Source: Planctomycetota bacterium
GTDB taxonomy: Bacteria > Planctomycetota > UBA8742 > UBA2392
Reading direction: 5' to 3'
DNA: 64,000 nucleotides
NCBI GenBank assembly: GCA_019912315.1
Contig: JAIOJA010000054.1
Location: forward strand, 1-64,000
This document shows, piece by piece, positions 44,215 to 53,408 of this stretch. The first letter of the stretch is position 1. The number at the start of each line of letters is the position of its first letter. The notes under the pieces were generated by a model. That model searched no databases. It worked only from the letters and a program-made list of their open reading frames with translations, and was not told the origin of the DNA. Both the position numbers and the translations under genes were made by a program.

Positions 44215-44652
44215 ATGTCCGACGACGCCGAAACGACACCCGAGATCAAGTGCAAGGTTGACTGCCCCTGCGGCTGGACCGAGATATTTTCCAGGGCCTA
44301 CAGCGGCTTGCAGATCGAATGCCCCCGCTGCGGCAAAACCCACCGCATCCCCACCTTCGACAAACCGAACGCCGATGACGCCATTGACATGTCAACCATG
44401 CGCCAGCTTCTTGGCAACGACAGCGCCCCGACACCCGGCACAGGCCCGCGCGTGACCGTGCCCTTCAAACGCCTGTTCGTACTGGCGCTCGCGATCGCTG
44501 TCATCATCAGCGCGATCGCGCTGCCGCTGTTGTGGGGGCGCTGGCCGGTCAACGCGGCCGTGGTCGGCGGGGCGTTCGCCTGGCCGCTTGCAATCAGTGT
44601 GGCGTGGCTGGGCCAGACCCGACAGATCAAGAAGATGAACGCAGCATCCTGA
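44215..44652 (+). CDS. Zinc-ribbon protein with two membrane helices
   Basis: A 145-residue protein: the pairs CPCGW and CPRCG form a zinc ribbon in the first 45 residues, then two hydrophobic helices (FVLALAIAVIISAIALPLL and AAVVGGAFAWPLAISVAWL). It starts 3 bp after the STAS gene, so they are likely coupled. The palindrome TTGACATGTCAA lies inside (44384-44395). Function unknown. Confidence 0.6.
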   Translation: MSDDAETTPEIKCKVDCPCGWTEIFSRAYSGLQIECPRCGKTHRIPTFDKPNADDAIDMSTMRQLLGNDSAPTPGTGPRVTVPFKRLFVLALAIAVIISAIALPLLWGRWPVNAAVVGGAFAWPLAISVAWLGQTRQIKKMNAAS

Positions 44653-44987
44653 CAAGTTTTGGTTCAGGTCGGGTTAAGTGCCTGTCAGTGAGTTTTTCTT
44701 GCATGAAGTTAAGTGCCCAAGCGCGGTGGACTTTCGTCGAAACTGACAGCTTATCCCGCCTGTCGGCAGCGCCGCCCCCGTTGACCGCACCTCGCCAAAA
44801 GCTAACTAGGTTCTCACGTAGTTGACGGCAGTGAGTTGGGGGTGGGCAGCCGGGGTTTCGCTCCGGACGTTCCAGAAGCTAACCGAACCTTTACTTTTCG
44901 CGCGGGCATTCGTGCGCGCGAGTGGGTGGTGTTGTCTTCACTTCACACTGCTTTTCCGAGGTGGCTTGTAAAAGATACGAGGTGGTG
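44653..44987 (+). other. 335-bp leader region of dnaA
   Basis: No gene seen. TTAAGTGCC occurs twice (44685 and 44708 area), and the A/T content rises in places (AAAAGCTAACTAGGTTCTCACG). The dnaA promoter should lie here. I see no convincing DnaA box; a GCGCGCGGGC-type hairpin around 44900 is possible. Confidence 0.4.
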
Positions 44988-46367
44988 ATGTCTGCTCCCG
45001 ATGGCGACGTCCTTAGTCAGTGGCCGGCGATTGAAGAACTCGCGCTTACCCGCTCCAAGGGGCTTCCTGTCCACGATTTGCTGCGCAACTCGAAGCCTTC
45101 CGCTTACGACAGCGAACTCGACACTTTGAAGCTGATCGTACGGGCGGACAAGCTGAACAAGGCCGACGCGGAAAGCCTGCGCTCGTGCGTCGGCAAGGCG
45201 TGCTACCAGGTACTGGGCTTCCAGCCGCGCCTCGAGGTCAGCACCTCCAGCAACGGCGCGCCCCGCGTCAACGTCAGCGTTTCCGGTGATGTGCGCAATC
45301 TTTCCAGCACCAGCGGCACGGATTCCGACTTCCTTACAGCCCGCAAAATCCCCGCCGGCTCCGACTTCGGGCACTTCGTCGTCGGACCCAGCAACCAGCT
45401 CGCGGCCGCTTCCGCCACGGCCGTCGCCGAGAACCCGGGCAAGTCCTACAACCCGCTGTTTCTTCACGGCGGCGTAGGACTTGGCAAAACGCACCTGCTG
45501 AACGCCATCGCGCAGAAGCTGCTGCCGAACATGCCCAAGATCCGCATGATCTCTTGCGAAGAGTTCGTGAACCGCTTCGTTGGCGCACTCAAGAACGGCA
45601 ACATCGAGGCCTTCCGCCACGAGTTGCGTGACTCCGACGCGCTGCTGATCGACGACATTCACTTCCTGGCCGGCAAAGAGCAGACCCAGGAAGAGTTCTT
45701 CCATACCTTCAATCACCTGTACCAGCTCGGCAAGCAGATCGTGCTGACCAGCGACTCCCTGCCGCGCGACATTCCGAACCTGGAAGACCGACTGATCAGC
45801 CGCTTCCATTGGGGCTTGGCCGTCAAGATCGAGCCGCCCTGCACGGAAACCCGCATGGCTATCGTGCGCAAGAAGGCCGACCTGCGCGGCATCGACGTGC
45901 CGAACGAGGTTGTGCAGTTCCTGGCTGACAACATTGTGACGAACGTGCGCGAGCTCGAGGGCGCGGTTGTCCAGATCGCCGCGCTCAGCAGCATGAGCGG
46001 ACAGCCGATCACACTACAACTCGCCCACGACGCCTTGCGTCACCTGGTGAAAAGCAAGCCCACCCCGGCCCGCATCGCCACGGATGACATCATCGACGTC
46101 GTGTGCGAGCACTACAACGTACGCATGAACGACCTGTTGAGCCAGCGCCGCACCAAGAACCTCGCATTCCCGAGGCACGTGGCGATGTTCCTCACCAAGG
46201 AGCTCACGCAACTGACCCTGACCGAGATCGGCAGCTTCTTTGGCGGGCGCGACCACAGCACCGTCCTGCACGCCATCAACAAGATCAAGGGACTGCGCCT
46301 GAAGGACACCGAGTTGCGCAACGAGCTGGAACGCTTTGAGCTGCAGCTTCGCCGCCCGGTAAGCTAG
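44988..46367 (+). CDS. dnaA: Chromosomal replication initiator protein DnaA
   Basis: A 459-residue AAA+ initiator. Domain I is about residues 1-85; the linker is Ser-rich. AAA+ domain III has Walker A GGVGLGKTHL, Walker B LLIDDIHF and sensor-2 region NVRELEGAV. Domain IV ends with GGRDHSTVLHA, the DNA-binding signature. Start ATG 44988 has GAGG 5 nt upstream; the longer frame lacks likeness. A terminator follows, then a small antisense gene and the probable oriC. Confidence 0.96.
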   Translation: MSAPDGDVLSQWPAIEELALTRSKGLPVHDLLRNSKPSAYDSELDTLKLIVRADKLNKADAESLRSCVGKACYQVLGFQPRLEVSTSSNGAPRVNVSVSGDVRNLSSTSGTDSDFLTARKIPAGSDFGHFVVGPSNQLAAASATAVAENPGKSYNPLFLHGGVGLGKTHLLNAIAQKLLPNMPKIRMISCEEFVNRFVGALKNGNIEAFRHELRDSDALLIDDIHFLAGKEQTQEEFFHTFNHLYQLGKQIVLTSDSLPRDIPNLEDRLISRFHWGLAVKIEPPCTETRMAIVRKKADLRGIDVPNEVVQFLADNIVTNVRELEGAVVQIAALSSMSGQPITLQLAHDALRHLVKSKPTPARIATDDIIDVVCEHYNVRMNDLLSQRRTKNLAFPRHVAMFLTKELTQLTLTEIGSFFGGRDHSTVLHAINKIKGLRLKDTELRNELERFELQLRRPVS

Positions 46368-46395
46368 GTCGACCCTACTTGCGTCACCCATCTGA

Positions 46396-46420
46396 GCCCC
46401 CGCGGAAACGCGGGGGCTTT
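46396..46420 (+). terminator. dnaA terminator
   Basis: GCCCCCGCG (46396-46404) pairs with CGCGGGGGC (46409-46417) around a GAAA loop, followed by TTT. It lies 28 bp after the dnaA stop and also faces the convergent small gene. Confidence 0.8.
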
Positions 46421-46425
46421 CACGT

Positions 46426-46767
46426 TCATGCATCCTCTGCTTCCAACAAGGTGATCAACTGCCCGGAAAGGCTTCTCACTTCACTCATTGGCCAAGAAGC
46501 GACCAATTGTTCAACAGACAATTCTTTATTCACGCCCTTCAGTGCCTCTTCCAGCTTTCCGATCAACAAGCTAATCGCACGCCCAAGTTCCTTCTCCGCC
46601 TCGCCTGCCTCCAGAGCGTCCGAGAGCCCCGTGTCGTCAAAAGCCCCGCAGACCACTTCGGTAAACGACGACACGCTTCCTGGGTCCCTACCAAGCCATA
46701 CTGCCTCCTGAAACTCGCGATCTGCTAGTTCGCGTAGACTCGTCAGAAGATTTGCCCTGTTGATCAT
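46426..46767 (-). CDS. Small acidic protein, unknown function, convergent with dnaA
   Basis: A 113-residue acidic helical protein (LREFLADREFQEAVWLGRD-like start region, SFTEVVCGAFDDTGLSDALEAG, a long helix ELGRAISLLIGKLEEALKG, then SWPMSEVRSLSGQL). The WL-G-D...F-E-VC-FDD pattern recalls small immunity-like or hypothetical proteins, but I cannot name the family. It lies between dnaA and the oriC-like region and may have been inserted there. Confidence 0.5.
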   Translation of the reverse strand: MINRANLLTSLRELADREFQEAVWLGRDPGSVSSFTEVVCGAFDDTGLSDALEAGEAEKELGRAISLLIGKLEEALKGVNKELSVEQLVASWPMSEVRSLSGQLITLLEAEDA

Positions 46768-47179
46768 GACTACCTGTTCCCACGCTCTGCCCCGACTTCG
46801 CGAGCAATCACTCCACGTGTCAGCACGTCACGTATTACCTGCGCAAAGTCTGCGGATTCGGCCGTATTATCCTGACACTCGCCAACGTCAGCCGCGCCAA
46901 CAAGTTATCCGGCTGTCAGTCGAAGCCACTGAGCACAGAAGTTATCCGTGTCGCCCTCCACGCTGTCATCCGCTGCATGAAGCCGATCGCGGCCATGCGC
47001 CAACGCGTCACTGACTTTCGGACAGGGCTTACTAAGAACACTGTATTTAAAACTTAACTGTTAACAGCCCGGGACCTGGCCCATACGCGAACTTGCTTTG
47101 CCGCTTCTGTCAGCGAATTCACAGTTGCAAGCGAGGCCCTGCTGGCTACAAGGGCCCTTCGAACAAAGCGAGGCAAAAC
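46768..47179. other. Probable chromosomal origin (oriC) between dnaA and dnaN
   Basis: This 412-bp stretch has no gene. It carries three TTATCC boxes on the same strand (46867-46875, 46905-46913, 46942-46950; the last, TTATCCGTG, is nearest the DnaA consensus) followed by an A/T-rich run around 47040-47065 (TATTTAAAACTTAACTGTTAA) that could be the unwinding element. Location between dnaA and dnaN is the classical place for oriC. Confidence 0.6.
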
Positions 47180-48277
47180 ATGCACGTAATCTGCGCACGC
47201 GACCAGTTGGCCGAGGCCATGAACCTGGTCAGCAGCATCGTCAACCAGCGTTCCACCAATCCGATCACCCAGAACGTTCTGCTGATCGCCGACAAGAACG
47301 GTCTTGAGGTCCGCGCCACGGACCTTGACCTCAGCCTGAAACGCACGCTGACCGAAGTGGACACCAAGAAGCCGGGCAAGTGCCTGGTGCAGGCGTCGCT
47401 CGTCGGCGGGTTGCTGAAGGATATCCGCAGCGACACGGTCGAGTTCAAAGCCGACGGCAACACCGTGGAGTTGAAGGCCGGGCGCGACAGGTTCGAGTTG
47501 ACCAGCGCTGACCCGGACGAATTCCCCAAGCTGCCGGAAGTGGACGGCAAGGGCGAGTTGAAGCTCAAGGGCAGCGACTTCGTGATGGCCATCCGCCGCG
47601 TCGGTCGCAGCATCGCCCAGGAAAAAGGGCGTTACGCGCTGAACGGTGTGCTGCTGGAGCCGCACAAGAACGCGATTGAATTCTGCGGCACGGATGGCCG
47701 GCGTCTCGGCTTTACGAAGGTCAGCGCCAAGGGCGCGAAGATCGATTACCAGGTGATCGTGCCGGCCAAAGGCTATAACCTGATCAGCAAAGTGATCGGC
47801 GCCGGTGAGGACGACGTAAGCCTGAAGGTTTCCGAAAACCGGATCGTCGCGCTGGTTGACGGCACGGAAGTAGGCGCGCTGCTGGTCGAAGGCCAGTTCC
47901 CGGATTACCGCGCGGTGATCCCCGGTGACCTGGACAAAACCCTGACCGTCAACCTGGAAGACTTCCGGCTTGCGCTAAGCAAGACCCGCCACCTGACCAG
48001 CGTGGAAAGCCAGGCCGTGCGCCTGGAGATCAGCAAGGGGGAATTGACCCTGCGCTCGCGCAGCCCGGCCCAGGGGCAGGCCGAGGTCAAGCTCGAGATC
48101 GACTACGATGGCGAAGATGTGGCGCTGGGTTTTGACCCGCAGTACATCCTGCAAGGGCTCGAAGGCTTCGACACAGACAAGGTGACGTTCGAGTTCAAAG
48201 ACAAAGACACCGGCGCAGTCATGCACGCCGGCGACAAGGACAAGTTTTACTACCTGGTCATGCCGATCGATATTTAG
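47180..48277 (+). CDS. dnaN: DNA polymerase III beta sliding clamp
   Basis: A 365-residue clamp with three repeated domains. It begins MHVICARDQLAEAMNLVSSIV; domain landmarks are GRDRFELTSADPDEFPKLP (domain 1 end), GRYALNGVLLE and TDGRRLGFTK (domain 2), EGQFPDYRAVIPGD, and the C-terminal FYYLVMPI. It tethers polymerase III to DNA. ATG 47180 follows GAGG. It lies directly after the oriC-like region. Confidence 0.95.
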   Translation: MHVICARDQLAEAMNLVSSIVNQRSTNPITQNVLLIADKNGLEVRATDLDLSLKRTLTEVDTKKPGKCLVQASLVGGLLKDIRSDTVEFKADGNTVELKAGRDRFELTSADPDEFPKLPEVDGKGELKLKGSDFVMAIRRVGRSIAQEKGRYALNGVLLEPHKNAIEFCGTDGRRLGFTKVSAKGAKIDYQVIVPAKGYNLISKVIGAGEDDVSLKVSENRIVALVDGTEVGALLVEGQFPDYRAVIPGDLDKTLTVNLEDFRLALSKTRHLTSVESQAVRLEISKGELTLRSRSPAQGQAEVKLEIDYDGEDVALGFDPQYILQGLEGFDTDKVTFEFKDKDTGAVMHAGDKDKFYYLVMPIDI

Positions 48278-48399
48278 CCCGAGCCACAAAACATGAGCCC
48301 CGACCGGAAGGTCGGCGCATACACACAGGTTGCATTGCGGGCACGCAAGTTGCCAGCCGCGTTCTGGCACGGGCACGGACACACGCTAAGCTAGGGGGC

Positions 48400-49329
48400 A
48401 TGAGCACGGGACCCAATGACCCCTGCCACTGCGGCAGCGGCAAAAAATACAAGAAGTGCCACATGCGCGCCGACATGGACGGCACGCCGCGCGTACAGGC
48501 GCCGCAGGCAACGGTGCGCCGCGACCCGCTGATTCTCAATGAGACCGAGCGCGAACAGATGCGCGCCGCCTGCCGCTTTAATGCGCAACTGATGGACCAG
48601 GTCCGCGAGATCATCAAGCCCGGCATCACCACCCAGGACATCGACGATTTCGTCAGCCAGTACACACTCAGCCACGGGCACACCTGCGCAACGCTGGGCT
48701 ATCGCGGCTACACGCGTAACTGCTGCACGAGCATTAACGACATCGTCTGCCACGGTATCCCGAGCGACAAAGTCGTGCTGAAGGAAGGCGACATTGTCAA
48801 CGTGGACCTGACGACCATCGTGGACGGCTTCTTCGGCGACCAGAGCGAGACGTTCTTCGTCGGCGAAGTCAGCGAAGCCGCCGTGCGCCTGACCCAGTGC
48901 AGTTTCGACGGCATGTGGGACGCCATCGATGCCCTGACACCGAGTTGCCGCGTGATCGAAATCGGGCGCGCCATAAAAAAACGCGCCAGCCGGGATGGTT
49001 TCAGCGTCGTCGAGGTCTTCCAGGGGCACGGCATCGGGCGCAAGTTCCACCAGAGCCCGGCCATCCCGCACTTCCCCGACCGCTACCACGGCACGGCCGT
49101 GCTGCGCCCCGGCATGTGCTTCACCATCGAGCCCATGATCAACGAGGGCACCAAGAACTGCTGGGTCAGCAAGGAAGATGGCTGGACGTCATTCACCAGC
49201 GACGGGAAGCTGTCCGCCCAGTTCGAGCACACGATCCTGATGACCGAGGCCGGCCCCGAGGTCATGACCCTCACCAAACACGGCCCGCAAAAGGGGCACA
49301 AGTTCAAAAGCCCCGCGAACGTGGCGTAG
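48400..49329 (+). CDS. map: Methionine aminopeptidase with N-terminal SEC-C motif
   Basis: A 309-residue type I MetAP. The first 25 residues hold a SEC-C zinc motif (NDPCHCGSGKKYKKCH), seen in a subset of bacterial MetAPs. The pita-bread domain shows metal ligands in VNVDLTTIVDGFFGDQSE (two Asp), QGHGIGRKFH (His), FTIEPM (Glu) and AQFEHTILM (Glu), and the substrate His in CHGIP. It removes initiator Met. The extension may bind ribosomes as in SecA. Confidence 0.93.
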   Translation: MSTGPNDPCHCGSGKKYKKCHMRADMDGTPRVQAPQATVRRDPLILNETEREQMRAACRFNAQLMDQVREIIKPGITTQDIDDFVSQYTLSHGHTCATLGYRGYTRNCCTSINDIVCHGIPSDKVVLKEGDIVNVDLTTIVDGFFGDQSETFFVGEVSEAAVRLTQCSFDGMWDAIDALTPSCRVIEIGRAIKKRASRDGFSVVEVFQGHGIGRKFHQSPAIPHFPDRYHGTAVLRPGMCFTIEPMINEGTKNCWVSKEDGWTSFTSDGKLSAQFEHTILMTEAGPEVMTLTKHGPQKGHKFKSPANVA

Positions 49330-49332
49330 CTG

Positions 49333-50166
49333 CTACAGGCACTCAAGCTCCGCGGAACTGTCGGGCAGCGGGTAGCCCTTGTTCAGGTCGCCCAAATCCT
49401 GCTCGGTAAGCTGGATGTCGACCGCGGCGGCGTTCTGTTTGATGCGCTGATGGTTGCCCGACTTCGGAATCGTGATGAAACCCTTGCGCCGGATGCACCA
49501 GGCCAGCGCGATCTGCTCGGGCGTGACCTTATGGCGCGCGGCGACTTCCTTCAGTTGCTGCTTGTGTGTCAGGCGCAGCTGGTCCAGCGGCGAGTAAGCC
49601 ATCACCATTACGCCGTTCTGCCGGCACCAGTCGCGCATCTCGTGCTCGATGCCGCGCCGCTGCAGGTTGTAGAGCACCTGGTTGGTGACGTTCTCGCCGA
49701 CGGCAATGCGCTCGCACTCGTGCAGGTCTGCCATGCGGAAGTTGCTGACGCCCCAGTAACGGATCTTGCCGGCCTCGCGCAATTCCTGAAACGCGGCGAT
49801 GGTGTCCGCCAGCGGATGCTCGCCGGGCCAGTGCAGCAGGTACAGGTCGATCGTGTCCGTGCCCATGCGCTTAAGGCTGCGCTCGCAGGCTTCCACCGTG
49901 CCCGCCCGCGACGCGTTGTCGGGCAAGACTTTGCTGACCAGAAACACCTCGTCGCGCCGACCGGCAATGGCCTCACCGACCACTTCCTCGGCGCCGCCGT
50001 CGGCGTACATCTCGGCCGTGTCGATCAGGTTCATGCCGTAGTCAAGCCCGCGCTGCAGCGCCGCGGCCTCGTCCGCCCTGGAAGCCTTCGACTCTCCCAT
50101 CTTCCAGGTGCCCTGCCCGATCAGGGGCAGCGGCTCCGCGATTCTTCCGAACGATGTCAGTCGCAT
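49333..50166 (-). CDS. Aldo/keto reductase
   Basis: A 277-residue AKR with the family pattern: GMNLIDTAEMYADG (catalytic Asp and Tyr), VFLVSKVLP with the catalytic Lys, YLLHWPGEHP with the active His, GVSNF, and a C-terminal ITIPKSGN for NADPH. It reduces aldehydes or ketones; substrate unknown. ATG 50166 follows GGAGG. The upstream small membrane gene ends 4 bp before this start, so the two are coupled. Confidence 0.88.
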   Translation of the reverse strand: MRLTSFGRIAEPLPLIGQGTWKMGESKASRADEAAALQRGLDYGMNLIDTAEMYADGGAEEVVGEAIAGRRDEVFLVSKVLPDNASRAGTVEACERSLKRMGTDTIDLYLLHWPGEHPLADTIAAFQELREAGKIRYWGVSNFRMADLHECERIAVGENVTNQVLYNLQRRGIEHEMRDWCRQNGVMVMAYSPLDQLRLTHKQQLKEVAARHKVTPEQIALAWCIRRKGFITIPKSGNHQRIKQNAAAVDIQLTEQDLGDLNKGYPLPDSSAELECL

Positions 50167-50170
50167 GGCT

Positions 50171-50473
50171 TCAGTCCTCCACCCACCCGGCCAGCAGGTA
50201 AGCCGCGAACAGCACGGCAACCAGCAGCAGCATGCCCCGCATGACAACACCAAAAATGAACTCCGTCGTCCCGAGTTCGGCCATAAGGGTATCAAATCCG
50301 TAGACGACCCCCAGCCCGACCAGCAGGCCGCCGAAAAGCAGGCACAGGGAAGCGACACACAAGATGATGCCTCGCATGGCGCGGGCGTACTTGTTGGGCT
50401 CTGGGCGGGCATTGGCGTACGCCTCGCGCCACAGGCGACTCAAGCGTTCTTGTTGTGCATCCCACCAGCGCAT
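50171..50473 (-). CDS. Small two-helix membrane protein
   Basis: A 100-residue protein: a charged N-terminal part of about 33 residues, two hydrophobic helices (ILCVASLCLLFGGLLVGLGVVYGF and MRGMLLLVAVLFAAYLLAGW) and a short acidic end. No family recognised. Its stop lies within the Shine-Dalgarno region of the aldo/keto reductase gene. Confidence 0.55.
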   Translation of the reverse strand: MRWWDAQQERLSRLWREAYANARPEPNKYARAMRGIILCVASLCLLFGGLLVGLGVVYGFDTLMAELGTTEFIFGVVMRGMLLLVAVLFAAYLLAGWVED

Positions 50474-50533
50474 GTGTTCAGTATAGCGCAGCGCCGCAAT
50501 GCCTGCTGCTACAACCGTTTTGCCCGGTTGGAA

Positions 50534-52495
50534 TCACTTGAGTATGCGGAACAGGTTCGAGAAGTCGTCCGTCCAGGCGGGTTGGTCGTATTCCGTCGCA
50601 TCGGGTTCAAAGCCGTGCCGCGCCAGGTTGCTCGACAGCACCGCCCAGCGGCTGTGCAGCGTGCCTTCTGCGGGGTCGCCGTCGTCGTCCACGAACGCCC
50701 ACTGCCAGTTGTTCGCGCGGGCCGCGCCGGCCACAACCGGGCGCAGGTCAAGGTTGTGATTGGTGATGTTGACGCAGACCACCGCGTTGCCCGCCAGGTG
50801 GCGCGCGTAGATTTCAAATGCCTCCAGGGTCAGCAGGTGTACCGGCACCGCGCCGCTGCTGAAGGCGTCGAGAATCAGCACATCGAACTGCTGCTCCGCC
50901 TCGTCGCGCAGCAGCAGGCGCCCGTCGCCGGTGATGATTTCGATTTCCGCGGCGGAGTCTTCCAGGTAGCTGAAATGTCCGCGCGCGAGCTGCACGACGT
51001 CGGCATCGAGCTCATAGAACCGGTACACGTCACCCTCGCGCCCGTAGACGGCCATGGTTCCCGCGCCCAGCCCCACAATGCCGACCCGGCGCGGCGGCGC
51101 GGCGCGACCCAGCACACGGCCGACACCCGAGCCCGCCCCGAAGTAGGTGGTCGCCCGGCCCGCGCGTTCGTCCGTGAACTGCATGCCGTGGTTGGTGGTG
51201 CCGTGGACAAGCGTCCGCACGCCGTTGTCCTCGGCCACGCGGGTCACGCCGAAAAACGAGCGGCGCGACTCCAGCGTGAAGCGCAGTTCGCCGCGCATCC
51301 CCGTCGCGTACACGTCAATCCAGAGCAACAGCAGAAGCGCGATGCCCGCCCAGGCCCAGCGCGGCTTCAGCCCGCGCAGGCGGCTTGACGGGTCAAGGGC
51401 TAGCGCGCCCAGCACCGCCGTCACGCACAGCACCTGCCCGATCTCGTACTCCCAGTATATCGGAAAGACGCGCGGGGCGATCACGCCGACGCACAGGCCG
51501 CCCAGCGCCCCGCCTCCGGCTATCGCCAGGTAGAAGCCCGTCAGGCGCGTCGTGTCGGGGCGCAGGCGGTACAGCTCGCCGTGCAGGACCAGGCAGACGG
51601 TCAGCAGCGCCGCCGCAAACATCACGACACGCGCGACCGGGCCGATCTCAACGCCGCCGGAAGCGGCAACGCTGAACAGCACCACCGCCAGCGCCATGCC
51701 CGGCAGCAGCAGCCCGCGCCGGTACCAGCGCCGCCCGGAAAACCCGATCACGAAACTCAGCAGGTACAGCCCAAGCGGCAGCACCCACAGAAACGGCGTC
51801 GGCGCGATGTTCAGCGTCATGCGGTTGGTCACCGCCATCAGCATCCACACGCCGCAGCCCGCGAGCGCAACCCACAGGACGCGCGTCAAACCCCCCGGCG
51901 GATCGCCCCGGGGCGCGCCCGCGACGGAGCCGCCAGGGCGCCACGCGACAAACAGGGTGGCAAGGGCGAACAGCGCGTAGCCCGCGGACCAGCCCCAGGC
52001 CTGCGCGCCAAGCCCGATCCACGGTTCCAGCAGAAACGGATTTCCCAGCAGCGCGAACAGCGAGCCCAGGTTCGAAACCGCATACAGGCGATACACCCGC
52101 GGGGTACGTGACGCGTCACCGAGCCAGAACTGCAACAGCGGGGAAGTGGCGGCGAGCATCACGAACGGCAGCCCGATTGTGCCCAGCAGCAGCCACAGAA
52201 TTTCCAGCGTCGGCGCGTCGCCGGGCACGGATGCGCGCGGGATGATCGGCAGGAACGCCAGCCCGGCCAGCACCAGCAGCCCGTGTACCATGCCCTGCAC
52301 GCGCGGGCGCGCCAGCCTTGTCAGCACGTGGGCGTAGGCATATCCGGCCAGCAGGGCGACCTGGAAAAACAGCAGCGCGACCGTCCAGACGCCCGGCGCG
52401 CCGCCGTAGCGCGGCAGAATGTAGCGCCCAAGCAGGGGCTGCACGGCGAACAGCAGAAACGCCGCCAGCAGGATATTGACCGCGTGCGCGTACAT
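50534..52495 (-). CDS. Membrane protein fused to spermidine-synthase-like domain
   Basis: A 653-residue protein. The first 400 residues contain about ten to twelve hydrophobic helices (MFS-like, for example LLAAFLLFAVQPLLGRYILPRYGG, the usual start of these fusions). The C-terminal part is a Rossmann-like aminopropyltransferase domain: VGIVGLGAGTMAVYG (SAM/dcSAM loop), FYELDADVVQLAR, ITGDGRLLL and DVLILDAFSSGAVP. Real spermidine synthesis is uncertain in these fused proteins. It contains TTGACGGGTCAA (51385-51396) and GTGACGCGTCAC (52108-52119). Confidence 0.78.
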   Translation of the reverse strand: MYAHAVNILLAAFLLFAVQPLLGRYILPRYGGAPGVWTVALLFFQVALLAGYAYAHVLTRLARPRVQGMVHGLLVLAGLAFLPIIPRASVPGDAPTLEILWLLLGTIGLPFVMLAATSPLLQFWLGDASRTPRVYRLYAVSNLGSLFALLGNPFLLEPWIGLGAQAWGWSAGYALFALATLFVAWRPGGSVAGAPRGDPPGGLTRVLWVALAGCGVWMLMAVTNRMTLNIAPTPFLWVLPLGLYLLSFVIGFSGRRWYRRGLLLPGMALAVVLFSVAASGGVEIGPVARVVMFAAALLTVCLVLHGELYRLRPDTTRLTGFYLAIAGGGALGGLCVGVIAPRVFPIYWEYEIGQVLCVTAVLGALALDPSSRLRGLKPRWAWAGIALLLLLWIDVYATGMRGELRFTLESRRSFFGVTRVAEDNGVRTLVHGTTNHGMQFTDERAGRATTYFGAGSGVGRVLGRAAPPRRVGIVGLGAGTMAVYGREGDVYRFYELDADVVQLARGHFSYLEDSAAEIEIITGDGRLLLRDEAEQQFDVLILDAFSSGAVPVHLLTLEAFEIYARHLAGNAVVCVNITNHNLDLRPVVAGAARANNWQWAFVDDDGDPAEGTLHSRWAVLSSNLARHGFEPDATEYDQPAWTDDFSNLFRILK

Positions 52496-52530
52496 GGAGA
52501 AAGGTTAGCGGCGGTGTGGTCGGGCGCTAC

Positions 52531-52926
52531 TCACAGTCGGCGGTTGAACGTGAAGACGCGGTGCCCGATTTCGATTTTGTCGCCGAACTTCAGTGTTACG
52601 GGCCCGCTGATTTTGGCGTCATTGACTTTGGTGCCGTTGGCGCTGCCGTCGTCGCGGATCACGAAGGCCGTGGGCTCGCGCGTGATGGTCGCGTGGCGGC
52701 GCGAGGTTTTGCTGTCGCCGCGGATGACCAGGTTGCATTCGCGCCCGCGCCCGATGTGAAATTCGTCGGCAACGATGGCGTGGAAGGCGGTCTCGCCCCT
52801 TTCGTCAAGCTCTTCCAGCCCGACCTGCACGCTGCCCGTGCGCGTCGGGTCAAGATGGGGCCCCGATTCCGGAGCCGCTTCGTCGGAAGAAAAGTCGTCC
52901 GTCGGGCCGCCGCGCCGCGCTGTCAT
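52531..52926 (-). CDS. FHA domain protein (first of pair)
   Basis: A 131-residue protein with one FHA domain: FHIGRGRECNLVIRGDSKTSRRHATI (phosphothreonine-binding Arg, Ser-Arg-Arg-His) and DDGSANGTKVND. An N-terminal acidic segment has Thr residues (PTRTGS) that may be phosphorylated. It binds phosphothreonine peptides. Its start overlaps the stop of the other FHA gene by 4 bp (52923-52926), so the pair is translated together. Confidence 0.85.
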   Translation of the reverse strand: MTARRGGPTDDFSSDEAAPESGPHLDPTRTGSVQVGLEELDERGETAFHAIVADEFHIGRGRECNLVIRGDSKTSRRHATITREPTAFVIRDDGSANGTKVNDAKISGPVTLKFGDKIEIGHRVFTFNRRL

Positions 52927-53318
52927 AGCTGCTCCACCCGGCGTCGGAACACGTAGAGTGTCTTGCCGATCTCGACTTTGTCGCCGACGCGCAATTCGTG
53001 CCCGCCGGAGATTCTGGTCCCGTTCACCAGCACGCCGTTGCTGCTGCCGAGATCCTCAACCACGAAGCGCACGCCCTGGCGGGTAATGGACGCGTGCTTG
53101 CGCGACACGCTGGTGTCGTCGGTAATCTGGATGTGGCAGGACTTGTCACGACCGATAAGAAACAGGTCACCCAGCAACGGGTGAACGGACGCATCCCGCC
53201 CGTCAACGACTCGCACCAGTGTCGCGAGTGCCGGTGACTGCTGTGTCGAATCACCGGTTTCCTGCGTTGGCTTGGCGACTCGATCGGTGCCGAAGTCCTG
53301 GTTGCCTCTGCGTGCCAT
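52923..53318 (-). CDS. FHA domain protein (second of pair)
   Basis: A 131-residue FHA protein: LFLIGRDKSCHIQITDDTSVSRKHASI and DLGSSNGVLVNGT give the canonical binding loops. The N-terminus is Thr/Gln-rich (PTQETGDSTQQS). Equal length and domain position suggest duplication of the neighbouring gene. It lies 91 bp after senB on the same strand, so it may begin its own unit. Confidence 0.85.
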   Translation of the reverse strand: MARRGNQDFGTDRVAKPTQETGDSTQQSPALATLVRVVDGRDASVHPLLGDLFLIGRDKSCHIQITDDTSVSRKHASITRQGVRFVVEDLGSSNGVLVNGTRISGGHELRVGDKVEIGKTLYVFRRRVEQL

Positions 53319-53408
53319 GGTGGGTTCCTATCAGCAATCAATTCTACACACTGATACCGCTCCGCGCCAAGGCGTACGATTTATGCAATTGCGCCGATCC
53401 TGTGCGAA

